Below are positions 15,046 through 22,207 of a DNA stretch of 64,000 bases, piece after piece. Below the pieces are notes generated by a model. That model was given only the letters and a program-made list of their open reading frames with translations, searched no databases and was not told where the DNA came from. Position numbers and translations under genes: made by a program. Each line of letters opens with the position of its first letter. Position 1 is the stretch's first letter. The stretch covers positions 1 to 64,000 of the forward strand of contig NZ_JABBKX010000003.1 in the NCBI RefSeq assembly GCF_012927745.1, given 5' to 3'. Source of the stretch: Neoroseomonas marina (GTDB lineage Bacteria > Pseudomonadota > Alphaproteobacteria > Acetobacterales > Acetobacteraceae).

Positions 15046-16025
15046 GCCGCTGCCAGAACGCCGTCGAGCGGCGCGCGCCAGCAGGCCGAGACGTGGCCGG
15101 GCGCGACCTCGGCGAGCGGCGGTGCCTCGTTGTGGCAACGCACGACCGCGAAGGGGCAGCGCGGGGCGAAGCGGCAGCCGGGCGGCGGGTTGCGCAGGTC
15201 GGGCACGGTGCCCTCGATGCTGGCGAGGCGCTCGCCGCGCGCCCCCTCCCCCGGCGCGGCGCCGAGCAGGCCGGCGGTGTAGGGATGCTCAGGCGAGGCG
15301 AAGAGCGTCGCGGCCGCGGCCTGCTCCGCGATGCGGCCGGCATACATGACCGCGACCTCGTCCGCGTGGTCCGCGACGACGCCGAGGTCATGCGTCACCA
15401 GGATCACCGCCGTGCCCGTCTCGCGCTTCATCTCATCGAGCAGCGAGAGGATCTGCGCCTGCACGGTGACGTCGAGCGCGGTTGTGGGCTCGTCCGCGAT
15501 GAGCAGGCGCGGGCGGCAGGCGAGCGCCATCGCGATCATCACGCGCTGGCGCATCCCCCCCGAGAGCTGGTGCGGATACTGCCGCGCGCGGCGCGCCGCG
15601 TCGGGAATGCGGACGCGATCGAGCATCCGCACCGCCTCCGCGAAGGCTGCCCCCTGGTCGAGGCCCTGGTGCAGGCGCAGCGCCTCGGCCACCTGCTCGC
15701 CCGCGGTGAAGGCGGGGTTCAGGCTGGTCATCGGCTCCTGGAAGATCATCGCCATCTCGCCGCCGCGGAGCATCCGGCGCTCCTCGGCCGACAGCGCGGT
15801 GAGTTCCCGTCCGCCGAGCCGGATGGCACCCCCGACCCGCGCCGTGCCGGGCAGCAGACCCATCACGGCGAGCGAGGTGACCGACTTGCCGCAGCCGGAT
15901 TCCCCGACGATGGCGAGCGTCCGGCCGGCCTCGACGCGGAAGGACACGCCGTCGAGCACGCGCAGGTTCCGCCCATCCTGGCGGAAGTCGAGCGTCAGGC
16001 CGGAGACCTCGAGCACCGTGGTCAC
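15042..16025 (-). CDS. Peptide ABC transporter ATPase (DppD-like)
   Basis: A 327-residue ATPase with Walker A GESGCGKSV, Q-loop FQEPMTSLNP, signature LSGGMRQR, Walker B LLIADEPTTALD and switch VTHDLG. The C-terminal motif GCRFAPRCPFAVVRC is present. I start at GTG 16025 because GGAGG lies 8 nt upstream and the protein then begins with the usual short beta strand (TTVLEVSGLTLDF); the open frame further upstream is low-complexity. It is the first gene of the transporter operon, so the promoter should be in the 215-nt divergent gap to 16241. Confidence 0.92.
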   Translation of the reverse strand: MTTVLEVSGLTLDFRQDGRNLRVLDGVSFRVEAGRTLAIVGESGCGKSVTSLAVMGLLPGTARVGGAIRLGGRELTALSAEERRMLRGGEMAMIFQEPMTSLNPAFTAGEQVAEALRLHQGLDQGAAFAEAVRMLDRVRIPDAARRARQYPHQLSGGMRQRVMIAMALACRPRLLIADEPTTALDVTVQAQILSLLDEMKRETGTAVILVTHDLGVVADHADEVAVMYAGRIAEQAAAATLFASPEHPYTAGLLGAAPGEGARGERLASIEGTVPDLRNPPPGCRFAPRCPFAVVRCHNEAPPLAEVAPGHVSACWRAPLDGVLAAA

Positions 16026-16240
16026 CGGGCGCCTCCGGCGGCGGCTGGCATGGACGACCTCATGGGCAGAAGAAGCCCCGTTCGCCCCGGCGGCGCAAGA
16101 CCCCGGAGGGCGGCTTCCGGCCCGCGGCGGGCGTGCACTGCACAACCCGCCTCCACCCCTGCCCGCGGATCGTGCACCGCGGCATCCGGTTTCCGCCCGA
16201 GGGCCTGACGCGTTAGGCTGGGACCACGACGGAGGTCCCC

Positions 16241-16576
16241 ATGCGACACACCCTGGCTGCCCTGCTGCTTGCCGCCGCCTGCGGCATCGCGCCGGCCATG
16301 GCGCAGACACTGCCGACCCCGCGCAGCGAGCGCGAGCCGAACCCTGCTGCGGTGCAGCAGCGCGAGCACGCCCTCGGCATCGCGCCCGGCCAGGCGCAGC
16401 AGCGCCAGGACGACCAGACGCTGAACCAGGTGTTCCGCGACCTGACGGGGCAGAACCCGAACGCGCCGGCCTCGGCCGCTCCGCCGCCGCCGGCCAGCAC
16501 CCCGGCGCAGGATGCGCGGACCGAGAATCGGCTCTACCGCGACCTGACCGGGCAGAACCCGGCCACGTCGCGCTGA
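16241..16576 (+). CDS. Small secreted protein with a repeated motif
   Basis: A 111-residue protein I do not recognise. Residues 1-21 are a signal peptide (ending AMA). The mature part contains the segment FRDLTGQNP near residues 65-73 and a near-copy YRDLTGQNP near 99-107, separated by a Pro/Ala linker; the preceding residues DDQTLNQV and DARTENRL also correspond, so the unit is about 15 residues. Gln/Ala/Arg-rich helices precede it. The pattern suggests a short peptide-like binding module, but no role can be assigned. The gene ends 6 nt before the convergent hpd gene. Confidence 0.65.
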   Translation: MRHTLAALLLAAACGIAPAMAQTLPTPRSEREPNPAAVQQREHALGIAPGQAQQRQDDQTLNQVFRDLTGQNPNAPASAAPPPPASTPAQDARTENRLYRDLTGQNPATSR

Positions 16577-16582
16577 GGTCGT

Positions 16583-17683
16583 TTATTCCGCCGCTGGCTT
16601 CAGCACGCCGCGGCGGACCTGGTCGAGCTCGATGGATTCGAAGAGCGCGCGGAAGTTGCCCTCACCGAAGCCCTGGTCGCCCTTGCGCTGGATGAGTTCG
16701 AAGAAGATCGGCCCGATCACCGTGCCGGTGAAGATCTGCAGCAGCCGCCCGCCCGAGGGCGAGCCGTCCATCAGGATGCGGTTGGCCGCGAGCCGCGCCA
16801 TGTCCTCCCCGGTGTCCGGCAGGCGCTGCGGCAGCAGCTCGTAATAGGTGTCGGGCGTGTCGAGGAAGCGCACGCCCTTGTCGCGCAGCGCCTCGACCGA
16901 GGCGTGGATGTCGCCGGTGCCCATGGCGATGTGCTGGATGCCTTCGCCATTGTAGGCGCGCAGGTACTCCTCGATCTGCGACCGGTCGTCGCTGCTCTCG
17001 TTGATCGGGATGCGGATCTGGCCGCAGGGGCTGGTCATGGCCTTGGACTTGAGGCCGGTCAGCTTGCCCTCGATGTCGAAGTAGCGGATCTCGCGGAAAT
17101 TGAAGAGCCGTTCGTAGAAGCCCGCCCAGGCATCCATGCGGCCGCGATGGACGTTGTGCGTCAGGTGGTCGATCACGGTCAGGCCCGCGCCCTTCGGGTT
17201 CGGATCCGCGCCCGGGATCGGGCGGAAATCGACATCCCAGATCGAGCCGCTCGGGCCGTAGCGGTCGACGAAGTAGATCAGGCTGCCGCCGATGCCTTCG
17301 ATGGCCGGGATGTTCAGTTCCATCGGCCCGACGCGGCCATGGAAGGGCCGCGCGCCGAGGTTCACGGCCCGCTGGAAGGCCGCGGCGGCGTCAGCGACGC
17401 GGAAGGCGATGGCGCAGCAGGACGCGCCGTGCACGCGCGCGAAGCCCTGCGCGAAGGAGGTCGGCTCGGCGTTCAGGACGAAGTTCACCTCTCCCTGCCG
17501 CCACAGCGTCACCTGCTTCGAGCGGTGCCGCGCGACCGGGGCGAAGCCCATCGCGGTGAAGACGCCTTCCAGATGTGCGATATCGGGGCCGGTGAACTCG
17601 ACGAACTCGAAGCCATCCGTACCCATCGGGTTGGCGTCCGAGATCGTGCCGGCGATCGCGGTGCGGTCGGGCGGGATATCCAT
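16583..17683 (-). CDS. hpd: 4-hydroxyphenylpyruvate dioxygenase
   Basis: A 366-residue enzyme that converts 4-hydroxyphenylpyruvate and O2 to homogentisate in tyrosine degradation. The three iron ligands are visible: His173 in IDHLTHNV, His251 in GIQHIA and Glu329 in IFFELIQR. FGEGNF at 339-344 is the C-terminal signature. Length is typical. GGAGGC precedes the ATG at 17683. It is divergent from an Lrp/AsnC regulator with a 113-nt gap carrying a dyad and a direct repeat, so regulation by that protein is likely. The later genes of the homogentisate pathway are not in the window. Confidence 0.95.
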   Translation of the reverse strand: MDIPPDRTAIAGTISDANPMGTDGFEFVEFTGPDIAHLEGVFTAMGFAPVARHRSKQVTLWRQGEVNFVLNAEPTSFAQGFARVHGASCCAIAFRVADAAAAFQRAVNLGARPFHGRVGPMELNIPAIEGIGGSLIYFVDRYGPSGSIWDVDFRPIPGADPNPKGAGLTVIDHLTHNVHRGRMDAWAGFYERLFNFREIRYFDIEGKLTGLKSKAMTSPCGQIRIPINESSDDRSQIEEYLRAYNGEGIQHIAMGTGDIHASVEALRDKGVRFLDTPDTYYELLPQRLPDTGEDMARLAANRILMDGSPSGGRLLQIFTGTVIGPIFFELIQRKGDQGFGEGNFRALFESIELDQVRRGVLKPAAE

Positions 17684-17714
17684 GGATCGTGCCTCCTGTT
17701 CCACGACAGGATCG

Positions 17715-17778
17715 CTTCGCCGGACAGAGCGTTTCCGGCGAAGTTCGACCGAATTCAGGGCATGATGAGCCGAATTCA
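17715..17778. promoter_or_regulatory. Candidate operator between hpd and the Lrp/AsnC gene
   Basis: Two structures are visible in the divergent intergenic region. A perfect 10-bp inverted repeat, CTTCGCCGGA (17715-17724) and TCCGGCGAAG (17734-17743), has a 9-nt spacer. A 9-bp direct repeat CCGAATTCA occurs at 17749-17757 and 17770-17778, exactly 21 bp apart, or two helical turns. That spacing would put both copies on one DNA face, as multimeric Lrp-type regulators need. The binding protein is inferred from position. Confidence 0.55.
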
Positions 17779-17796
17779 CTACAATCGGAGCCCATC

Positions 17797-18270
17797 ATGG
17801 CGGATACCACCACCACACTGGACGCCACCGACCGAAGGCTGCTGCGCGAGGTTCAGCGCGACGGCCGCGCCAGCATCGTCGCATTGGCCGAACGCATCGG
17901 CCTCTCCCCCACCCCCTGCCAGCGCCGCCTCAAGCGGATGGAGGAGGACGGCGTCATCGCCGGCTATGCTGCCGTGCTCGACGCCCCGCGGCTCGGCCTT
18001 GGCCTGACCGCCTTCGTTCAGGTGAGCCTGGCCTCGCGATCGGAGGAGACGGTCGAGGCCTTCCACGCCGCCATCGGCCGCATGCCGGAAGTCCTCGCCG
18101 CCTGGGCCATGAGCGGAGAGACCGACTACCTGCTGCAGGTCGTCGCGACCGACCTCGAGGCCTATGGCGAATTCGCCACCCGCCGCCTGCTGCGCCTGCC
18201 CGGCGTGAAGGACACGAAAAGCGCCTTCGTGCTCCGCACCGTGAAGCCCCCCGCCGGCCTGCCCGTCTGA
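17797..18270 (+). CDS. Lrp/AsnC family transcriptional regulator
   Basis: A 157-residue DNA-binding protein. The helix-turn-helix spans about residues 22-50 (ALAERIGLSPTPCQRRLKRM), followed by the conserved GVIAGYAAVLD hinge and a RAM/AsnC effector domain at about 70-150 with GETDYLLQVVA. Such proteins sense amino acids or related acids. Divergent placement next to hpd suggests that it controls tyrosine degradation in response to tyrosine or its keto acid. CGGAG lies 7 nt before the ATG. Autoregulation through the shared intergenic sites is likely. Confidence 0.93.
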   Translation: MADTTTTLDATDRRLLREVQRDGRASIVALAERIGLSPTPCQRRLKRMEEDGVIAGYAAVLDAPRLGLGLTAFVQVSLASRSEETVEAFHAAIGRMPEVLAAWAMSGETDYLLQVVATDLEAYGEFATRRLLRLPGVKDTKSAFVLRTVKPPAGLPV

Positions 18271-18360
18271 CCGAGGCGTGACGCCGGCCTCGATCCCGGC
18301 AAGGATGCCCGCGTGAAACGGACGCGGCCCGCCAAGATGGCCGCGCAGGAGGAAACAAGA

Positions 18361-19332
18361 ATGATGATCCGCCGGACCCTGCTCGCCGCGGCCGCGCTAG
18401 GCCTCGCGAGCGCCCTGCCCGCCCGGGCGCAGGACTTCCCATCCCGCACCATCACCATCGTCGCGGGTGCTGCCGCCGGCGGCCCGACCGACGTCATCAC
18501 GCGCCTGGTCGCCGAGGCGATGGCGAAGCACCTGCCGCAGCCCGTGGTGGTCGAGAATATCGGCCCCGCCCATGTCGGCGCCCAGCGCGTCGCCCAGTCC
18601 CGGCCGGACGGCTACACGCTGCTGATGACGAATGTCGGCATGGCGGCAGGCGCGACGCTGTTCCGCCGCCTGTCCTTCGACACGCTGAACGGCTTTGCGC
18701 CGCTCGGGCTGGTGTCCGACGCGGCGATGACGATCATCGCCAGGCCCGACTTCCCGGCCGAGAACCTCGCCGGCCTCGTCGAGCAGGTGCGCCAGCGCGG
18801 CGACGCGCTGAACCTCGGCACCGCGGGGCTGGGCTCGGCGGCCAACCTCTGCGGGCTGCTGCTGCAGCAGGCCGCGGGCAACCGCGTGACGATCGTCGGC
18901 TTCCGCGGCACGGCGCCGGCGATCACGGAACTCATGGCCGGGCGGCTCGACCTGCTCTGCGACCAGGCGACCAATACCGTGCCCTTCATCCGCGAGAACC
19001 GGGTGCGCGCCTATGGCGTGACGAGCCCGGCGCGCCTGCCCGGGCTGCCCGACATCCCGACCACGGCCGAGGCCGGCGCACCGGCCATCGCGATGAGCAC
19101 CTGGCACGGGCTCTACGCGCCCGCCGGGACGCCGGAGGAGGTGCAGCAGCGCATCAACGCCGCCCTGCTCCTGGCGATGCGGGACGAACGCCTGCGTACG
19201 CGCTTCGCCGAACTGGTGACCGACCCGGCGACGCCGGAGCGCGCGAGCCTCGCCTTCCATCGACGCTACCACGCGGAGGAGATCGCGCGCTGGCGGCCGA
19301 TCATCCAGGCGGCGGGGTCCTACGCGGATTGA
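18361..19332 (+). CDS. TTT-type periplasmic receptor (Bug/TctC family)
   Basis: A 323-residue solute-binding protein of the tripartite tricarboxylate transporter family. A signal peptide ends near residue 28 (PARAQ). After it come the family landmarks: the FPSRTITIVAGAAAGGPTD start, an R-P-D-G-Y-T motif near residue 82, and the conserved YAPAGTPEEV segment near 257. AGGAGG lies 8 nt before the ATG at 18361. Partner membrane subunits TctA and TctB are absent from the window, as is usual for the many orphan Bug receptors of proteobacteria. The ligand is probably a carboxylate. Confidence 0.92.
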   Translation: MMIRRTLLAAAALGLASALPARAQDFPSRTITIVAGAAAGGPTDVITRLVAEAMAKHLPQPVVVENIGPAHVGAQRVAQSRPDGYTLLMTNVGMAAGATLFRRLSFDTLNGFAPLGLVSDAAMTIIARPDFPAENLAGLVEQVRQRGDALNLGTAGLGSAANLCGLLLQQAAGNRVTIVGFRGTAPAITELMAGRLDLLCDQATNTVPFIRENRVRAYGVTSPARLPGLPDIPTTAEAGAPAIAMSTWHGLYAPAGTPEEVQQRINAALLLAMRDERLRTRFAELVTDPATPERASLAFHRRYHAEEIARWRPIIQAAGSYAD

Positions 19333-19348
19333 TCGAAGGCGGGACCGA

Positions 19349-19401
19349 GAGGGGCGCCGCCCCTCCCGGACTCTCCCCGCCAAAGGCCGAGAGGCCTTTG
19401 G
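19349..19401. terminator. Double hairpin between convergent genes
   Basis: Two palindromes lie side by side: GAGGGGC-GCC-GCCCCTC at 19349-19365 and a perfect 9-bp stem CCAAAGGCC-GAGA-GGCCTTTGG at 19380-19401. They separate the TTT receptor gene from the convergent monooxygenase gene and could stop transcription from either side. Confidence 0.6.
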
Positions 19402-19436
19402 GAACGAGGACCGGTCGCCGGTGTGCCCGAGGGCGC

Positions 19437-20744
19437 TCAGAAAGCGCGCAGGTTGTCGCGGAACATCGCGTGGTCGTAGGCCTTCCGCGCCAGTCCGCGG
19501 CGCTGCAGCTCGGGTACCAGGCCGTCGCAGATCTCGGCGATGCTGCGCCGCGTGGTGTCCGCCATCGAGACCAGGAAGCCGTCGCCTCCGATCTCCTCCA
19601 TGGCCGCCCCCATCCGCTCCGCGACCTGGGCGGGCGTGCCGATCAGCGGGATCGAACCGGCATCCGAGTAGATCTCGGCCGCCTCCCGCAGCGTCTTGTT
19701 TCCCGCCTTCTTGAGGAACTCGCCGAGTGACTGCTGGTGCCCGTTGGTGGTCAGCGATCCGAGCGGCTGGTCGAGCGGCAGCGCGCCGAAATCGAGGTTG
19801 GTGATCTTGGACAGGTGCGCGAGGCGCTTGGCGATCTGCTCCTCCGAGGTCGCGAGCTTCCGCCTGTGGCGTGCGCGGGCCTCCTCCTCCGTGTCGCCGA
19901 GGACGGGCGAGACGAGGAACAGCACCTTGCAGTCGTCCGGGTTGCGCCCCTGCGCGGCCATCCGCGCACGGACGTCGTCGCGATAGGCCTTCATCCCCTC
20001 CGTGCCCTTCACCATCGCGACGATGGTGTCGGCGTGCTTCGCGGCGAACTGCCGCCCGCGCGGTGATCCGCCCGCCTGGGCGATGACCGGCTGCCCCTGG
20101 ACGCAGGGGCCGGAATTCAGCGGACCACGCACCTTGAAGTAGGTGCCCTCGTGGTTGATCGCGTGGACCTTCGTATGGTCGACCAGCACGCCGCTCTCGC
20201 GGTCCGCGAGGATGGCGCCGGGCTCCCAGGAGCCCCACAGAGCGCGCACCACCTCCATGTACTCGTCCGCGATGTCGTAGCGCGTGTCGTGCGGCGGCAT
20301 GCCCTCCAGGCCGAAGTTCCGCGCGGCGAAATCCGACGACCCCGTCACCGCGTTCCAGCCGATGCGTCCCGAGGACACCTGGTCGAGGCTCGCGATCTGC
20401 CGCGCGAGCAGATAGGGCGGATAGGCGAAGGTGCCGAGCGTGGTGACGATGCCGATGCGCTTCGTCTCCCGCGCCAGCAGCGCGGCGACGATGGACGGGT
20501 CCTGCCGCGGCACGGACAGGCCGTGATGCAGGTAGATCTCCCGCGATCCGCCGTAGGATTCGCCGATGTAGGACGAGTCCTCGAGCAGCACGTAGTCGAA
20601 GCAGGCGCGCTCGAGGTTGCGCGTCATCTCGATGAAGAACTCCGGCACCATCCATTCGGTGCCGATGTTGCCCGTCCAGGGCTCCCCCCAAGATTGGACC
20701 GACGAGCCCTGGAGGAACCAGCCGAGATGGAATTTGCGCGCCAT
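19437..20744 (-). CDS. LLM-class flavin-dependent monooxygenase (NtaA/SnaA/DszA type)
   Basis: A 435-residue luciferase-like monooxygenase. The N-terminus (KFHLGWFLQGSSVQSWGEPW) and the blocks GTFAYPPYLLARQIASLDQV, SGRIGWNAVTGSS and PVIAQAGGSPRGRQFAAKHA fit the nitrilotriacetate/pristinamycin/dibenzothiophene-sulfone monooxygenase group. Such enzymes use FMNH2 from a separate reductase, not found nearby, to oxygenate N- or S-containing substrates and split C-N or C-S bonds. It is the last of ten same-strand genes with a Liv-type transporter, hydantoinase-like subunits, a hydrolase and an RraA-like protein. The gap to RraA is 77 nt, so it could have its own promoter. Confidence 0.9.
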   Translation of the reverse strand: MARKFHLGWFLQGSSVQSWGEPWTGNIGTEWMVPEFFIEMTRNLERACFDYVLLEDSSYIGESYGGSREIYLHHGLSVPRQDPSIVAALLARETKRIGIVTTLGTFAYPPYLLARQIASLDQVSSGRIGWNAVTGSSDFAARNFGLEGMPPHDTRYDIADEYMEVVRALWGSWEPGAILADRESGVLVDHTKVHAINHEGTYFKVRGPLNSGPCVQGQPVIAQAGGSPRGRQFAAKHADTIVAMVKGTEGMKAYRDDVRARMAAQGRNPDDCKVLFLVSPVLGDTEEEARARHRRKLATSEEQIAKRLAHLSKITNLDFGALPLDQPLGSLTTNGHQQSLGEFLKKAGNKTLREAAEIYSDAGSIPLIGTPAQVAERMGAAMEEIGGDGFLVSMADTTRRSIAEICDGLVPELQRRGLARKAYDHAMFRDNLRAF

Positions 20745-20821
20745 GCCCGCCCCGCTGCGATTGCCGCGCCGCAGCGTCGCGCGGGGCGGGGCAATGCGCA
20801 AGCGGGGCGCGCGCCGCGGCG

Positions 20822-21529
20822 TCAGTGGATCTCGTCGGACTTCGCCAGCGCTTCCTTCAGCTTCGCGATGTTGAAGCCGTGCGAACGCGCCATGTCGAGG
20901 ATCACCTTCTCCTTGCGGGTCAGCAGCTCGATCGCGGCAGGGATCTTGGTCACCACGTCATGCGGGACGACGACCGCCCCGTGCCGGTCGGCATGGACCA
21001 CGTCGTCGTTCTTCACCTGCATGCCATGGATCGTGACGTCGAGGTTGAGTGCGACGATGTGCACATAGGCGTGCGACGGGTTCACCACGCCGGCGATGCC
21101 CTGGAAGCCCGGCGCGAACATGTCGAGGTCGCGGACCGAGCCGTTCGTCACCACGCCCTGGGCGCCGAGGCCCTTGTGCACGGCGCTGTTCACCTCGCCC
21201 CAGAAGGCGCCGACGCCAGGCGTGTCATCGAGATCCTGCAGGCAGACCACGGTCGGCAGCGCCGCATCGGCGACGTATTCATACCAGGCGATCCGCATCG
21301 CACGGTCCGCTTCCTTGCTGCGGCCGGAGGGGAAGGCCGCGCGCTGCGTGCCGGTGCGCGCCAGGCCGCAGATCGGCGGCAGCTTCGGGTCGACGGCGAC
21401 CATGGGGCGCACCGTGAAGCCATGGCCACGGCGATGCGGCGCGACGAGCTCGAGCGCATTGCAGATGGTGGGCGTGTCCCACTGGCGAAGCGCCTCGAGA
21501 TCGGCGGCGGTGAAGGGATAAGTGGCCAT
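20822..21529 (-). CDS. RraA family protein (dimethylmenaquinone methyltransferase-like; aldolase/decarboxylase)
   Basis: A 235-residue RraA-fold protein. The active-site pattern of the HMG aldolase/oxaloacetate decarboxylase branch is visible: Gly111-Glu112 (FWGEVNS), then Gly130-x2-Arg133-Asp134 (NGSVRDLD), where Arg-Asp bind the keto acid and the divalent metal. That favours an aldolase or decarboxylase over the E. coli RNase E inhibitor, which lacks the metal chemistry. In this operon it would act late, on a 2-keto acid product. The gap to the upstream hydrolase gene is 60 nt. Confidence 0.85.
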   Translation of the reverse strand: MATYPFTAADLEALRQWDTPTICNALELVAPHRRGHGFTVRPMVAVDPKLPPICGLARTGTQRAAFPSGRSKEADRAMRIAWYEYVADAALPTVVCLQDLDDTPGVGAFWGEVNSAVHKGLGAQGVVTNGSVRDLDMFAPGFQGIAGVVNPSHAYVHIVALNLDVTIHGMQVKNDDVVHADRHGAVVVPHDVVTKIPAAIELLTRKEKVILDMARSHGFNIAKLKEALAKSDEIH

Positions 21530-21589
21530 GATGCGGTTCCTCCGTCCGGCCAGCATCGACTGGCAGGGCGGATCGGTCAAACCGCCAGG

Positions 21590-22207
21590 TCAGGTACTGA
21601 GGTCGGCCAATGCCTGCGCGACGGTGGTCACGGTGGCGACGGGGCGGAGGCCCTCTACAGCCGCGCGATGCACCTGCTCGGAGAAGGCGGCGCAGCCGTC
21701 CTCGAGCAGCGTCACCTCGAATTCCCGCACATGCGCGCCGCGCACGGTCGAAGCGACGCCGCCATTGGTGACGATGCCCGCCACCAGCAGCTTCCGCACC
21801 CCGGCCTTGCGCAGCACCCATTCCAGCCGCGAGTTCCAGAAGGCGTCGTAGCCGAGCTTCTCCACCGCGAGGTCCGATGGCGCGAGTTCGTCGACCAGCG
21901 CATGGCCCCAGGAGCCCGGCGCGAAATCGCCCTTGCCGAGGAAGGGACGAAGCTCGCGCAGGTGCTCCGAGATGAAGGGTTCCCCGCCCTTCCCTGGCAC
22001 CAGGGTGAAGTGGGTGGAGGCGATCCAGCCGCCCTTGGCGCGCACCGCCGCGACCAGCGGCTTCAGTCGCGCGGGCAGCGCCGCGATGGCCGGCGCCGAC
22101 TGTCCGGCGCGGCCATAGGCACCCTGCGGGTGGATGAAGTCGTTCTGTAGGTCGCAGAGCAGCAGCGCGGTCTCGGCGACGGGAACCGGGGCGTGGGCCA
22201 TGGTCAT
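21590..22207 (-). CDS. Isochorismatase-fold hydrolase lacking the catalytic Cys
   Basis: A 205-residue isochorismatase-family hydrolase. Asp19 in LLLCDLQNDF and Lys117 in AVEKLGYDAF match the Asp and Lys of the usual Asp-Lys-Cys triad. The Cys position in the TN-x-C-V motif is Gly150 here (IVTNGGVAST), as in true isochorismatases, so a cysteine-nucleophile amidase mechanism is unlikely. The fold family includes N-carbamoylsarcosine amidase and ureidoacrylate hydrolase. The ATG at 22207 overlaps the hydantoinase A stop by 4 nt; a second ATG lies 6 nt later. It belongs to the Liv-Hyu operon and probably hydrolyses a pathway intermediate. Confidence 0.85.
   Translation of the reverse strand: MTMAHAPVPVAETALLLCDLQNDFIHPQGAYGRAGQSAPAIAALPARLKPLVAAVRAKGGWIASTHFTLVPGKGGEPFISEHLRELRPFLGKGDFAPGSWGHALVDELAPSDLAVEKLGYDAFWNSRLEWVLRKAGVRKLLVAGIVTNGGVASTVRGAHVREFEVTLLEDGCAAFSEQVHRAAVEGLRPVATVTTVAQALADLST

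Noticed and set aside
20822..21529. RNase E inhibitor RraA proper
   Set aside because: The metal and keto-acid residues of the aldolase branch are present and the gene lies in a catabolic operon.
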